64,000 nt of DNA from assembly GCF_003086295.3 (NCBI RefSeq), contig NC_092040.1, positions 7,068,001 through 7,132,000 of the forward strand, in the 5' to 3' direction. The translations under genes and the position numbers were made by a program. This DNA comes from Arachis hypogaea. Taxonomy: Eukaryota; Streptophyta; Magnoliopsida; Fabales; Fabaceae. Below are positions 25,012 through 36,660 of the stretch, piece by piece. The notes beneath the pieces are model-generated. The model had not been told where the DNA came from. It saw nothing but the letters and a program-made list of their open reading frames with translations, and did not search any database. The stretch's first letter is position 1, and each line of letters begins with the position of its first letter.

Positions 25012-26520
25012 TCATTTTTTTTGTTCACTGGAGGCCCTAAGGCCAAGAGTAAAACAAAAAAAAAAGACTAACGGGGAAAGGAAACCCCACATCTACAGCA
25101 AATACAATTAGAAAGGTTTCCTGAGGATGAACCAAGTAGCATGCTCCCTGTCTTGGTTTAGCAGCAAGTTTGCAATGCTATTAGCTAATTGATTAGCCTC
25201 TAAATATATGTCGTACGTGCACTTGCCACTTCCTGTTGAGAAGCTTTTCGATTCTTTTAATTGGGGGGTTAGTGTTGAGTGGCATTTTGGAGAATTCTTT
25301 ATCAAATTCACAGCTGCGTGGGAGTATGTTTCTAACTCAATCCTTCTAAAGCCATTTTCCCATGCTATCTCCAGTCCCTCTCGTATTGCTGCAACTTATG
25401 CTTCTATTACCTTTGGAAAGTTCAAACGTCTGGCATATCCATATATCCAGCCACTCTCAACATTTCTAAAAACCTTAGCACAGCTAGCTTGCTCAGGATT
25501 GTCTCTTGATGCCCTATCTATATTTAGCTTGATCCAACTTTCTTGGAGTGATTGCCAAAAAATTGTCAGAGGCTTTTCATTCTAATTATTTTCTACTTTT
25601 TTTTTTCTGACATTCCTGATTTCTCTTGCTAAATTTCTTATTTTCATCTCTTTGATATGAGGGTGTTTATATTGGAATGTATGTATTCATTCCTAAATTT
25701 TCTTATAAGCCAAATTGTTGTAACAAAAATATCCTTCCATTCCGTTTCATCATCTGACCCCATGTCCATAGTTATGTTAGCGATAATCCACTCTTTCAAA
25801 TCTAGATTATAAAACATGCAATATTTTGCGGCTTTACCAGGTAATTCCACTTTGGCGATGACATGGGACAGTCTCGAATAACATGAAAGAGAGTCTTAAT
25901 ACCATTGTCACAACTCATGCAATTGGCATTGTTCCCTCTACCCCATCTTGCAGTTTTGGAAGCCGTTAGGATAGCATTATGAGCCAACTGCCAAAGGAAC
26001 ACCTTCGCCCTTTGTAACTCTTTTCAATTCCAAATCAATTTTCATAATCGATCTAAGTCATGGTCGCAATGGGAAAAAATTGATAGGTATGTTTGATGGT
26101 AAACTTACCTTTAGGATCGAGTCACCAATAGAGGATATCCCTGCCACCTTTTGAAGGAGGGGGAATGCTTTGTATTTTATTAATGACACTGTCATGGAGG
26201 AGGATATCCAGCTCGTAATTTTTCATTATCCTTTCTCATTTACGTAATCACTCATTGGACGATTTTCTTCCTTAAGAGTCGGGATTGGAGATACTAAATT
26301 AGCTAATAAGTTCTTCGGTTTCAGCCAAGCGTCTCTACAAAACTTTGTTGCCTCACCATTTCCCAACAGATAACCTATGTTGTCCTTGATCATGTGCCAT
26401 TTGGCTACAATATTCTTCCACAATATAGAGTCACCACTGCGAGCCACTTCACTTTGAATAGGATTGTGCCCTCTCCCATATTTTTCAATCTTAATTTGAA
26501 CCCAAAGAGAATCGGGTTTG
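25012..26520 (-). mobile_element. LINE (L1-type) 3' half, minus strand
   Basis: Minus-strand remains in pieces. LWKNIVAKWHMIKDNIGYLL and WLKPKNLLANLVSPIPTL (26447-26226) come first. The zf-RVT domain follows: FLWQLAHNAILTASKTARWG, CMSCDNGIKTLFHVIRDCP (26002-25802). Last is a degenerate RNase H domain at 25590-25108 with DIYLEANQLANSIANL at its end. The 3' end is probably the T8 run at 25013-25021, a poly(A) on the minus strand. The 5' half is at 35197-36660, beyond a gypsy insertion. Confidence 0.85.
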
Positions 26521-26525
26521 GTAAC

Positions 26526-26909
26526 TGATATGACCGTTATATGTCATTTATGAGTTATAGCTCGGCAAATCTTATTGTAAATGACGCCGATTTATGATTA
26601 TAAATGGCCTTTATTCGATAACGTCAGGAAGGAGATAAATTTCTCATGGACGACCATTACTCAGGAGAAAACAGTCATCCTCGTCTCCTGGTTATAAAAG
26701 GAAACGATCAGGGTTGCAAAAGTATGCCATCTTTCCAAAGTAATAACTCTTATTAGAATTACCATTTGCTGACTTGAGCATTGGAGTACTCTTTGCAGAT
26801 ACTCACTCCCTCGATTCGTCTGCGGCCGACGTATACGGTGACCCTCCCAGGAAATTGGTTGACTCCCGCTGGAAGATGATCCACACCTCGGCCAAACCAG
26901 GCAAGAACA
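26526..26909 (+). repeat. 5' LTR of the Tat element
   Basis: 384 bp, TGATATGACC...GCAAGAACA. The promoter-like TATAAAAGG lies at 26693-26701. About 94-95 percent identical to the 3' LTR. Confidence 0.95.
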
Positions 26910-26931
26910 TTTGGCGCCTACCGTGGGGCCC
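26910..26931 (+). promoter_or_regulatory. Primer-binding site region
   Basis: TTTGGCGCCTACCGTGGGGC directly follows the 5' LTR. TGGCGCC fits pairing with a tRNA 3' CCA end, as usual in this lineage. Which tRNA is not resolved here. Confidence 0.6.
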
Positions 26932-26982
26932 AAAAATTTAGGATAGCTCTCTTTATAGGCCCCAAATACCTTGCATTCGCTC

Positions 26983-28210
26983 ATGGCTGATGTACCTCCT
27001 CCCACTCCGTCCAAACTTCTTCGGATGGTAACCGAGTTTCAACAGGCAAACCAATGCATGGCTAAGGCAAATTAGCGCATTGCGGAGGAGAATCAAAGGA
27101 GGCAGCAACAAATTGCGCAATTAGCTAATGCTTGCCTTGAACATAACAACGACCATCATAAGCGACCGGCGAATGATGAGCACCAATTGCAGCCAACCCA
27201 TGTCTCCGAGATGCCTCAGAATGATGATGACAAAAGTCCTCAGAATGAAGGAGCCCGACCTGAAGCCGAGGAAGACAAGCCTGATAACTCTGCGGGGCCA
27301 TTCACGGTTGACATTATGAATTTTCAACTCCCCAAACAATTCACTCTTCCGACGACCCTAACACCATATGATGGGTTAGTGGATCCGAAGAAACACATCA
27401 GAAAATTCCGATCTATCATGATCATTAACGGCGCACCCGACCCTATTTTATGTCATTGTTTTACGTCTTTTTTAGATGGTCCTGCACTTGACTGGTTTTA
27501 CTATTTGCCTGCATATTCTATTTCACGCTTCCAGGAGTTGGCGAAGCAATTCGAGGACCACTTCGCAGCATCGGAAATTTACTTGCATGATTCCGACTAT
27601 TTGACTACCATCAAGCAAGGTCCGCAGGAGAGCCTGAAGGATTACATTACCCGCTTTACAAAAGTGGCTATGAGAATTCCTGATCTTCACCCTGAAGTCC
27701 ACTTGCATGCTATCAAAAGTGGCCTTCGCCTAGGAAAATTCCAGGAAGCCATAGCTGTAGCCAAACCTAAAACTTTGGCCGAGTTTCGTGAGAAGGCCAA
27801 GGGACAGATAGATATCGAAGAGCTTCGCCAGACATGAAAAGCAGAGAAGTCGGCAACAAACAAGGATGATGATGAACCTCGGGATAACAAGAAGACCTTT
27901 AAACCAGTTCCTCGTTATGAATCATACACCTAATTCAACACAAAGAGGGACGACATCATCTAGAAAATACTGAATTCTAAGTTTATTAAACCCCCTCATA
28001 AGGCCGGCAATTACCCTGAACCAAAAAACGCTGACAAATCTAAGTATTGCACTTTCATCATAAGTATGGCCACCCAACCGATGAATGTGTGATTGCTAAA
28101 GATCTCTTGGAATGCTTGGCGAGACAAGGGCATCTCGACAAATTTATTGCAGGACACATCCAGAAGAGAACAATGCCTAACTTTGACCAATCTACAGCAA
28201 GTCCGTAATC
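26983..28210 (+). pseudogene. Tat element gag
   Basis: The gag frame starts MADVPPPTPSKLL at 26983. It carries a TAG at 27073 and a TGA at 27835 (probably a CGA to TGA change) in one frame, with the capsid region open between them: FQLPKQFTLPTTLTPYDG, DPKKHIRKFRS, FTSFLDGPALDWFYYLP, FQELAKQFEDHF. A CCHC zinc knuckle (C-TF-H-KYGH-PTDE-C) is recognisable near 28045-28090 after a one-base frameshift, followed by AKDLLECLARQGHLDKFI. Confidence 0.88.
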
Positions 28211-28247
28211 AAGAGAGAAAGACAAAGCTCCCGCTCAACCCAGAGGC

Positions 28248-29093
28248 GTGATCAATTGTATCTCAAGAGGTTACGCTGGGGGCGGATACACAAGCTCGGC
28301 CAGGAAGCGTACCTATAGGGCCATGCTAGTGGTTGGGGATACTACTAACAATCCTCAGCCAGTTCAGGATATTCCAGATATGACTTTCCATCCGACTTAC
28401 TTTAATTGCAGTGACACCAACTTGGATGATCCTGTGGTCATCTCCATCCAGTTAGGGGACCTAATAGTTCGGAAGGTTCTACTCGATCTGGGAAGCAGTG
28501 CCGGCGTGTTATTTTTCGCCACATTCAAAAAAATGAAATTAAGCACTAACATCTTGCAACCGTCTGTCGGAGACTTGGTCAAATTTTTAGGAGAACGGGT
28601 TCTCGTTTTGGGTTCTGTGTGGTTACAAACCACACTCGGTGAGCAACCATTATCTAAGACACAAGATATTCAGTATCTTGTAGTCGACTATTTTAGTCCT
28701 TATAATCTTATATTAGGTAGACCTTTTTTAAATAGATTTGCTGCAATTGTCTCCACAATTCATCTTTGTGTCAAGTTTCCTGTGCAGGACAATGTAGTAG
28801 CCACAATTGATAGTGATCTTCAAGAAGCTCGGCAATGCTATAACACAAGTTTAAAGCCTATCAAAAGAAACAGCGAAGTGCGAGTCAATTCCATACATGC
28901 CGAACAGCCAATATTAGCAGAGCTAGATCCAAGGGCCGACTTTCAAGAACGCCCCATGCCAAATGAAGAGCTGACAAAAGTCATCTTGACTGACGATCCG
29001 ACGAAATTTACTTTTGTAGGAAAATCCATTAAATTTGAAGATAAGGAACAACTCATCAGTTTTTTACGTCAGAATGCCGACCTATTTGCCTAG
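28248..29093 (+). pseudogene. Tat element aspartic protease region
   Basis: An open stretch of 281 codons. The retropepsin core VRKVLLDLGSSAGVLFFATF is followed by NLILGRPFLNRFAAIVSTIH, the flap and C-terminal hydrophobic motif of gypsy proteases. The active-site triplet reads D-L-G where Tat relatives usually have D-P-G, consistent with a C-to-T change. A TAG at 29091 ends the frame before RT. Confidence 0.88.
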
Positions 29094-29105
29094 ACTTCGG
29101 GTGAT

Positions 29106-30298
29106 ATGCAGGGGATAGACCCATCTGTGATTACACATAAACTGGCGATTAGTCCGGCAGCACGACCAGTGTCCCAGAAGAAGCGAAATCTCATAACCGA
29201 GAAACGACTCGCATCCATGGCGGAGGCTAAAAAGTTGATTGATGAAAATTTCATCCGAGAAACCAGGTTCACAACATGGTTAGCTGATGTTGTTAGACCT
29301 AAACAAGGCCTGTCCTAAAGATGCTTACCCCTTACCTTGCATTGACACTTTAGTTGATAACTCTTGCGATTATGGCACTTTGAGTTTCATGGATGCATAC
29401 TCCGGTTATAACCAGATTCTTATGTACCCATCAGACCAAGAAAAACTAGCCTTTATAACCGAATATGGTAATTATTGTTATAATGTAATGCCTTTTGGCT
29501 TAAAGAATAGAGGAGCAACGTACCAAAAACTGATGAACAAGATCTTCGAACGCCAAATAGGTCGGAATATTGAGGTGTACGTTGACGACATAGTCGCCAA
29601 GACAAAAGTCAGCCATTTCCACATTGACGATCTTGCTAAAATTTTTGACTAGATCCGAGCATATAACATGAGACTGAATCCTGAAAAGTGCGCCTTTGGC
29701 GTGCGTAGAGGAAAATTCCTCGGGTTCATCCTAACCAGCCGAGGAATTAAGGCAAACCCCAAAAAATGTCAAGCAATCCTCGACATGCATAGTCCCACAA
29801 TGATCAAGGAAGTTCAGCGATTAACAGGGAGATTAGCGGCATTGTCCAGATTTCTGCCATGTTTAGCATCTAAGTCCTTTAAATTTTTTCAGTGTTTGCG
29901 AAAAAAATACAACTTTTCAATGGGATGAAAACTGTGAAGCTGCATTCACAAGTTTAAAACAATTTCTTTCTAAGCCACCTAAGGTCAGCGAGCCATTATA
30001 TTTATATTTATCTATTACTGATATGGCAATCAGCTCTGTTCTTGTTGCAGAAAACGACGAAATTCAACAACCAGTTTATTTTGTAAGCAAGTCACTGCAA
30101 AACGCCGAGCTTTGCTACCCGAGGTTAGAAAAACTCGCCTTTGCGCTGGTATTCTCCGCAAGACGGCTCCGACCTTACTTTCAGAGCCACATAATCAATG
30201 TCAGAACTGGACAATCCCTTCGTCAAATACAAGCCAAGCCTGAGCTAGTAGGAAGGCTAATCAAGTGGTCTATCGAACTCTCAGAATTCGATATTTAG
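29106..30298 (+). pseudogene. Tat element reverse transcriptase and first RNase H
   Basis: RT begins AISPAARPVSQKKRNL and KKLIDENFIRE. Near 29300 a deletion removes the segment before LNKACPKDAYPLP and shifts the frame. The palm is then open: LSFMDAYSGYNQILMYPSD, MPFGLKNRGATYQKLMNKIF, and the catalytic YVDD at about 29578. Stops follow at 29650 and 29925. The connection continues as RLNPEKCAFGVRRGKFLGF. RNase H reads MAISSVLVAENDEIQQPVYF, SKSLQNAE.CYPRLEKLAFAL to 30298. Confidence 0.9.
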
Positions 30299-30331
30299 TA
30301 CCAACCCAGAGGGTCTGTCAAATCGCAATAC

Positions 30332-30610
30332 TTGGCTAACTTTGTTGCCGAGTTCACCGGACCAAACCCGGATTCAGGAAGTCCGGAGTGGGTCCTATTT
30401 GTTGACGGAGCTTCAAATCCTCAAGGATCAGGGGCAGGCATACTCCTCGAAAATTCAGATGGAATCAGCCTGGAACATTCTCTTCGATTCTCCTTTAAAG
30501 CGAGTAACAATCAGGTCGAATATGAAGCCCTAATTGCTGGGCTTAGGTTAGCAATTGACTTGCATATTATTGCCTTAAAAGTTTACTATGATTCCTTGTT
30601 AGTTGTTTAG
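30332..30610 (+). pseudogene. Second (archaeal-type) RNase H domain
   Basis: EWVLFVDGASNPQGSGAGIL, then NNQVEYEALIAGLRLAIDL and VYYDSLLVV keep the D-E-D catalytic residues of the additional RNase H that marks Tat-lineage gypsy elements. A TAG follows at 30608. It sits between RNase H 1 and integrase, the normal Tat position. Confidence 0.88.
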
Positions 30611-30989
30611 CAAGTAAATCAATGTTTCCAAACGAAAGATCCAATCCTGTTAAAATATCTAGATATTGTTGAGAACCTCGTAAGCAGTTTTTCTAAAATT
30701 GAAATCAACCACATAACTAGGGATCAAAATCACTGAAAAGATATTCTATCAAAACTAGCAACTACACAATCACACACTGCAACACTTTTACAATCAACAT
30801 TAGATAAACCGAGTATAGATACCCTCAAGATTTTTAATATTATCAATGGAAGTAGTTGGCAACAACATTATATATATTACCTCAGAAATGGGGACAATCC
30901 AGAAGAGGTCAAAGATAAAAAAAAGTTTAAGTGGCAAGCATCTTTCTTTACATTGTTAAATAACATTTTGTATAAGTGAGGTTATTCTC

Positions 30990-32065
30990 AACCTCTTTTG
31001 AAATGCTTAGACAGATCGGAGGCTGATCTAGTTATAGCCGAGGCTCACGAGGGCATTTGCGAAATACATTCAGGAGCTAGAAGCCTTGCACAAAAGATAC
31101 TCTGAGCTGGCTTCTACTGGCCAACGATATGGAAGGACAGCCGGAAAAAGGTCAGATCTTGTGATAACTGTTAGAGGCATGCTCGGGTCATCCACATTCC
31201 AGCCGAAAACTTGCACCATTCAGTGGTAAGCTGGCCATTTAATCAGTGGAGAATTGATATCCTCTGACCTTTTCCCACTGCCCCGAGACAGGTGAAATAT
31301 TTAGTTGTGGCAATTGACTATTTTTTAAGTGGATTGAGGCTCAACCTTTAGCAAAAATTACATCAAATCAAATGATATCATTTGTTTGGAAAAACATAAT
31401 TTGCCTAGATTCGGTATACCTCGTCATATCATTACTGACAATGGTCGCCAGTTTACCGACCATAATTTCAAAGCTTTTTTGCATAATTTACAGATAAAGC
31501 AGCACTTTTCGTTGGTAGAGCATCCACAATCCAACGGATTAGAGGAAGCTACAAATAAGGTCCGCTTGCAAGCCCTGAGAAAAAAGTCGAGGATGCCAAA
31601 GGCCTATGGGCCGAGCTTATCCCAGAAATATTGTGGGGATATAATTCCACGGTACATTCGACAACTAAGGAAACCCCATTTCGCTTGGTCTATGGATCAG
31701 AGGCAATGATACCAATTGAGATTTCACATGCTTCCCTGAGAACACAATCCAACGATCATGACCAGGCTCGGCGAGCCGAGCTTGATCTAATTGAAGAAGT
31801 AAGAAGCACGGCAGCAGTTCGTCACCGAGCACTACAGCAGCGAATAAGCAAACGACATGACAAGAAAGTACACCCAAGATCTTTTCATGAAGGCGATTTA
31901 GTACTCAGAAAAACGGAAGAGGCCCGAAAACCCCCTCTCATGGAAAGCTCGCCGCAACATGCGACAAGCCTTACAGAATACATAAAGTCCTTGGCCGAGG
32001 AGCCTATCAACTGGAACGTTTGGATGGCACAAAATTACCAAATACTTGGAATGTTAACTCCTTAA
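30990..32065 (+). pseudogene. Tat element integrase
   Basis: The zinc-binding region is readable (IAEAHEGICEIHSGA, FYWPTIWKDS, CDNC). Next are catalytic-core pieces WRIDIL (first Asp), HIITDNGRQFTD (second Asp, 31428) and HPQSNGLEEATNKV (Glu region). Then WGYNSTVHSTTKETPFRLVY and EVRSTAAVRHRALQQRISKR with the C-terminal GDLVLRK. At least five stops or frameshifts interrupt it. Confidence 0.88.
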
Positions 32066-32617
32066 AGCAATACTATAGCTAGAAACAATAGCATGCTAGT
32101 ACTCTTTTTCCTACTCCGAATTTTTTTCTAAAAAGGGTTTTGCTCGGGGAGGTTTTAATGAGGCTAACTTACCTAGTTCAATTTGTAAAGGTACTGCGTT
32201 GAATAAATATTATTTATCTTCCTATTTTTACAAATTCTTGCAACACAATTTACTTGCTATTTGATTTATCAGCTTAACAGAACAAGTTCATTACTATCCG
32301 ACTATAACAACATCACCGTTTAACAAACGGTTATTGCTCAGACCAAAAGTTGCATTAAACACCGAATGCGCAAGCAGTATGCTAAGCATTGCTTAAACGA
32401 TACAGTACAATAACCAAACCCTCTTTCATTAGAGGAACACACATAAATTAGGAGCAAACAAGGCCTAATTTAACCGATATAGATTCCAAATGCAATCACC
32501 ATCAGTTGGATACATCAAAACGTCTAAAAATATCAGTTTTTACACGGCTTTCATATTCCTTATTCAAAACATGTCCTCAAAGGACAACCTAAAGAAAAAC
32601 ATTTAAATAGATTTTTT
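32066..32617. other. Tat element noncoding stretch between pol and the antisense gene
   Basis: AT-rich sequence without recognised coding potential. Probably holds the 3' end of the antisense transcript. Confidence 0.5.
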
Positions 32618-34369
32618 CTAATCAGCTAAGTTATCATCCCCCTCCTCTACAACCTCTTCATCATCCACTAAACATCCATCCCGAACTACCTTGCTCGGGT
32701 CCATGGCGGTAAAATCCCCATCAGGGACCAGGAATTTTGCCTGAGTAATAGCACGTTTGAAGCCCTCGGCAAAAGCATCCAAAATCTCACCCTTTCGACT
32801 TGTCTCCATCTTTTTCATTTTTAGTGTGACCTCAACCATCTGCTCGCTCATACTAGAAATATCATTTTCCTTTTTTCTCAGCATTTCAACAGTTTTTCAT
32901 GGTTTTCTTTTTCCAAACTCAATTCTTCTTTAACTTCAGAAAGATCCTTCTTCAGTTCGGCTAGGGCAGTCTCCTTTTATTCCAACTGCTCTTTTAGGCC
33001 AGCACTCTCTACAGTAGTCTGTAGCATTTTTCCATGTCTTTTCTCCTGGCTCTGGCCTATGCTGGCCAGCCGAAATCCTAACACATGATACACAAATATA
33101 AGTCGTAGTCAGCATCATAATTCCTTTCGATATCTCTAAGTAGATGTACATTAAAGGTTACACACCCACCTACATAAATTGATCAATACCTACGTCCCCA
33201 ACATTATCAATTTGGGACATATCCGAGGCAGATTGAACAACTTCGTCAGCCACAACATTAAAAAGAAATTTTCTATCCCATACTGATGAACCATCCCCCT
33301 CCTCCTCAAAGGCATGAAGCTTTTCTTGCTTAACAGTAAAGCTCATCAGTTCATCAAGCTGAATGCCTTTATCTCTTTCTTCGTCTTCCACATTAACTAT
33401 GTCAAACTTCCTCTTTTTAAAAACAATACTTTTCTTCCTCGGTGGTGATTGATTGACCTCGACCCTGCTTTCCATTTTTTATGGGTTTGAAGAAGACCCT
33501 TTGAAGTTCTTAGCCCTAAAGCGGGCCCTCAGAGTCGATGCTAAAATTCCAGGATACTTGCCAGCTCTAAAGACAGAAAGAAGTCAGCATGTTAAAATCG
33601 GCATACTATAAAGATAGACAAAAGCAACTCATAACCCCTCACCAAAATAGTTCATCACTGACGCTCTATCTTCCTCCCATGGAAGCAACTCTGAAACAGA
33701 TATTAGACCACCCTTGTTTCGAGGAGTTATGAGTTCGGGCCCTAGTATGTGCTGAGGCTGACAGCACCAATAGATTGGAAATTTTTCACCCAGATGTTCA
33801 TCTAAATAAAACGGAAACTCCTCATCTACCGACTTTACCTTGAAGAACATTTCTTTAAAATCTTTGAAAGCAGATTTGTACAATTTGAACATAAAGAACC
33901 CAGGGGTATTGTTCAAATTGACCCAAAGACCTTTCCAGGCCCCTTTGGCTTGAAAAAGAGAAAAGAAAAGTTCTACTTCTGGCTCAAGTTCAAGAAATTG
34001 CATTAGAACCTGAAAGCATTTTAAAAATGCCCAACCATTAGAATGGACCTAAGAAAGGGCGCAATTCGTTTGCTTTAACACATTGCATTCAAAATTTGTG
34101 AAAGGCAATTTTACGAAAAGTTCATCAAGAACACAGTTGTACATGAAAAAGTTTTCAAAATCTTTTCTTCTATGGAAAACACGATCCATACGATTGCATG
34201 GTAATAGTTCAATCCGAAACCCAGGCCTAACTACCCTCAACAGATTAACCTCATTGACACTCTCTTTATCAATAAACAAAGAAGCCCTTATCTTTACATC
34301 CCCATCAACCCATTCATAAGACTCATCATCCTCAATCTTAGGTAAAACCTTCGCTTTCTTCTCCACCAT
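32618..34369 (-). pseudogene. Antisense multi-exon gene in the Tat element (Transposase_28-like)
   Basis: On the minus strand a frame starts at ATG 34369 and runs to about 33637 with one TAG (34046-34048). It contains RIELLPCNRMDRVFHRRKDF, VHSNGWAFLKCFQVLMQFLE, WKGLWVNLNNTPGFFMFKLY and PRNKGGLISVSELLPWEEDR. The pattern matches the Putative gypsy type transposon family (PF04195) as I recall it. A GT donor near 33636 and an acceptor near 33567 join AGKYPGILASTLRARFRAKN and a charged segment (33475-33170). A coiled-coil stretch (LKKDLSEVKEELSLEKEN, about 32940) and a C-terminal part (AFAEGFKRAITQAKFLVPDG, MDPSKVVRDG, ending DNLAD at 32618) follow, with frame breaks. Its function in these elements is unknown. 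Confidence 0.8.
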
Positions 34370-34798
34370 TTTTCAGAAACCAGAAATCAGCTAAAAAAGT
34401 AAGGGAGTGTTCTTGCTAACCTCTTTTGCTCATTCTCTTCGTATTTCTGGAACCAACACCGGTTAAAGCCACGACCCCTTCCTCGGTAAGTGTAACTCGA
34501 AATAAGTTCGAGACCATTCATTTAATAAACCCTTCAGTTCCATAATAAATCATAACCTTTCAATAAAAACCCATTCCAACGGCCACAAAACCACTTAGGA
34601 ACTTGCAGCCCATTTTGTAAACCATCATTAACATTAATTCTCAATTATCACGCCTTTTCCAATTCTTAAAAAAAAAAGAGAAACCACTGCTAGTTCCCTT
34701 AATAGCAATGAGACACGTTGACCTGGGGGCTCCATACGTCGAGCTATAACTCGGTTAAAAAAGTTCATAACCTCAACCTGTCTCATTAAGGCCAGGCT

Positions 34799-34812
34799 AA
34801 GTTTGGAGGCTG
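34799..34812 (+). promoter_or_regulatory. Polypurine tract
   Basis: AAGTTTGGAGGCTG directly precedes the 3' LTR, the expected plus-strand priming position. Confidence 0.65.
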
Positions 34813-35196
34813 TGATATGACCGTTATATGTTATTTATGAGTTATAGCTCGACAAATCTTATTGTAACTGACGCCAATTTATGATTATAAATGGCCTTTA
34901 TTTGGTAACGTCGGGAAGGAGATGAATTTCTCATGAATGACCATTACTCAGGAGAAAACGGTCATCCTCGTCTCCTGGTTATAAAAGGAAACGATTAGGG
35001 TTGCAAAGGTATGCCATCTTTCCAAAGTAATAACTCTTATTAGAATTACCATTTGCTGACTTGAGCGTCGGAGTACTCTTTGCAGGTACTCACCCCCTCG
35101 TTTCGTCTGCGGCCGACATATACGGTGACCCTCCCAAGAAATTGGTTGACTCCCGCTGGAAGACGATCCACACCTCGGCCAAACCAGGCAAGAACA
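34813..35196 (+). repeat. 3' LTR of the Tat element
   Basis: 384 bp, same ends as the 5' LTR. About 21 differences by eye (about 5.5 percent), of which about 19 are transitions. Confidence 0.95.
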
Positions 35197-36660
35197 GTAA
35201 CAATTTGCCCACTTCTCTTCAACAAAAAAGCTTCTTTGACTTGCTCTAGTTTTCTAATCCCCAGACCTCCTTTGTCTTTTGATTTAGTAATTTTCTTCCA
35301 ACTAACAAGATGCATTTTTTTCATTGAACAATCATGCCCCCATATAAACGCTCGTTGAGCTTTCTCCACCACTAGCCAAGTGCTTTTTGGAATAATCTCA
35401 TGTTACATAGGATATAGTGTCATTGACCCAATAATAGAGTGAGCTAGAGTAATATGACCAGCCATAAATAGACAGTTGGCTTTCCACCCTTTGAAGTTTT
35501 GTTTTAACTCGCTCAATAATGTAGTTGAAATGGCTCTTCCTCTTCCATGTATTATGGATAAAAGCTCTAAGATATCTTCTAATTTCTGGTGTTTCAGAGT
35601 ATCCATTAATATTAATGATATTACTCCTCACCTCTTCAGGAACATTTTTTGAGAAAAATATGTTAGTTTTTGCCTGGTTTATTAGAGGACCAGACTCCTC
35701 ACAAAAATCATTCAAAACACTTTGCATTTTTTTCATGTAATTGGGAGATGCCTCAGAGAATAAAATGAGATCATCCACAAACATTAAATGAGACACTTGT
35801 GGCCCGCTTCTGCCAGTTCGCATTGGGAACTAATTCCCTTTGTCCACGGCTTCCTCAATCATGTGAGACAATTTATCCATGCAAATAACAAATATATATA
35901 GAGATAGGGGATCACTTTGTCTGATCCCTCTAGTGGAAGTGAATTCTACTGATTTGCTACCATTCCAAAGAGTTGAAAGTGTGACAGAAGTGACACACCT
36001 CATAATGATATTACAAAGGATAGGGAAGATACTGAAATGGTTGATGAAATCATGAATAAATTTCAAGCTCAATCTGTCATAAGTCTTCGTAAGATCAATT
36101 TTGATGGACATAAAACCAAATTTACCTCTCATTCTTCTCATGGTATGAACCATTTCTTGTACCATGACAATATTATCGTGAATATTTCTCCCTGGGACAA
36201 AGCTAGAATGATATGGAGAGATGTGATCTTTGAAAAAGAGTTTTAGCTTTTCCACTGCAATTTTGGCCATCCCTTTGTAGATAACGTTGCATAAAGAAAT
36301 TAGCTTGAATTGGGCTAAAAATTCAAGTTTCTTTATTTTAGGAATAAGGACTAACATGGTTTTATTCAGGGGCTTAACAATTTTTGGGTTCCTCTATAAG
36401 GTTGTAATCACCTGCTTAACATATTTTTGGATGCAATTCTAGTTATTCTAATAGAAAGTTCCTTGCAGACCATCTTCTTTTGGGGCCTTGAAGGCACCAA
36501 TATTAAAAAATGCTCTCCTAATATCTTCCTCGTCAGGAGTTTTAAGAGAAGCTTCCACAATATCAACACTAATGCGAGGAAATGTTTTAGTACATGAAGT
36601 GCTTGCTATCGTGAAAATATATTCTAATTCTTTATGATCCAAGATTCTCTATAAATCATG
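35197..36660 (-). mobile_element. LINE (L1-type) 5' portion, minus strand
   Basis: Continuation of the 25012-26520 LINE across the gypsy insertion. From high to low coordinates: RRAFFNIGAFKAPKEDGLQG (RT start); LVLIPKIKKLE, FVPGRNIHDNIVMVQEMVHT, MSIKIDLTKTYDRLS, GIRQSDPLSLYIFVICMDKL; then SHLMFVDDLILFSEASP (catalytic FVDD) and IWGHDCSMKKMHLVSWKKIT up to the target site. Frame breaks occur at 36440, 35825 and 35500. Sequence 5' of RT, including the endonuclease domain, is absent, so the copy is 5'-truncated near 36660. Confidence 0.88.

Larger units (their letters stand above)
26526..35196 (+). mobile_element. Ty3/gypsy Tat-lineage LTR retrotransposon inserted in the LINE
   Basis: An 8671-bp element flanked by a perfect 5-bp target duplication GTAAC (26521-26525; 35197-35201). 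Both LTRs are 384 bp and start TGATATGACC and end AAGAACA. Order: 5' LTR, primer site, gag, protease, reverse transcriptase, RNase H, a second RNase H, integrase, antisense gene, polypurine tract, 3' LTR. The additional RNase H and the antisense gene point to the Tat lineage. Every sense frame is broken. LTRs differ at about 21 of 384 sites by eye, nearly all transitions. Confidence 0.95.

Noticed and set aside
25012..36660. Target duplication of the minus-strand LINE
   Set aside because: GGTCATTG near 25003 and GGCCATTG near 36660 look alike but are too short and diverged to claim.
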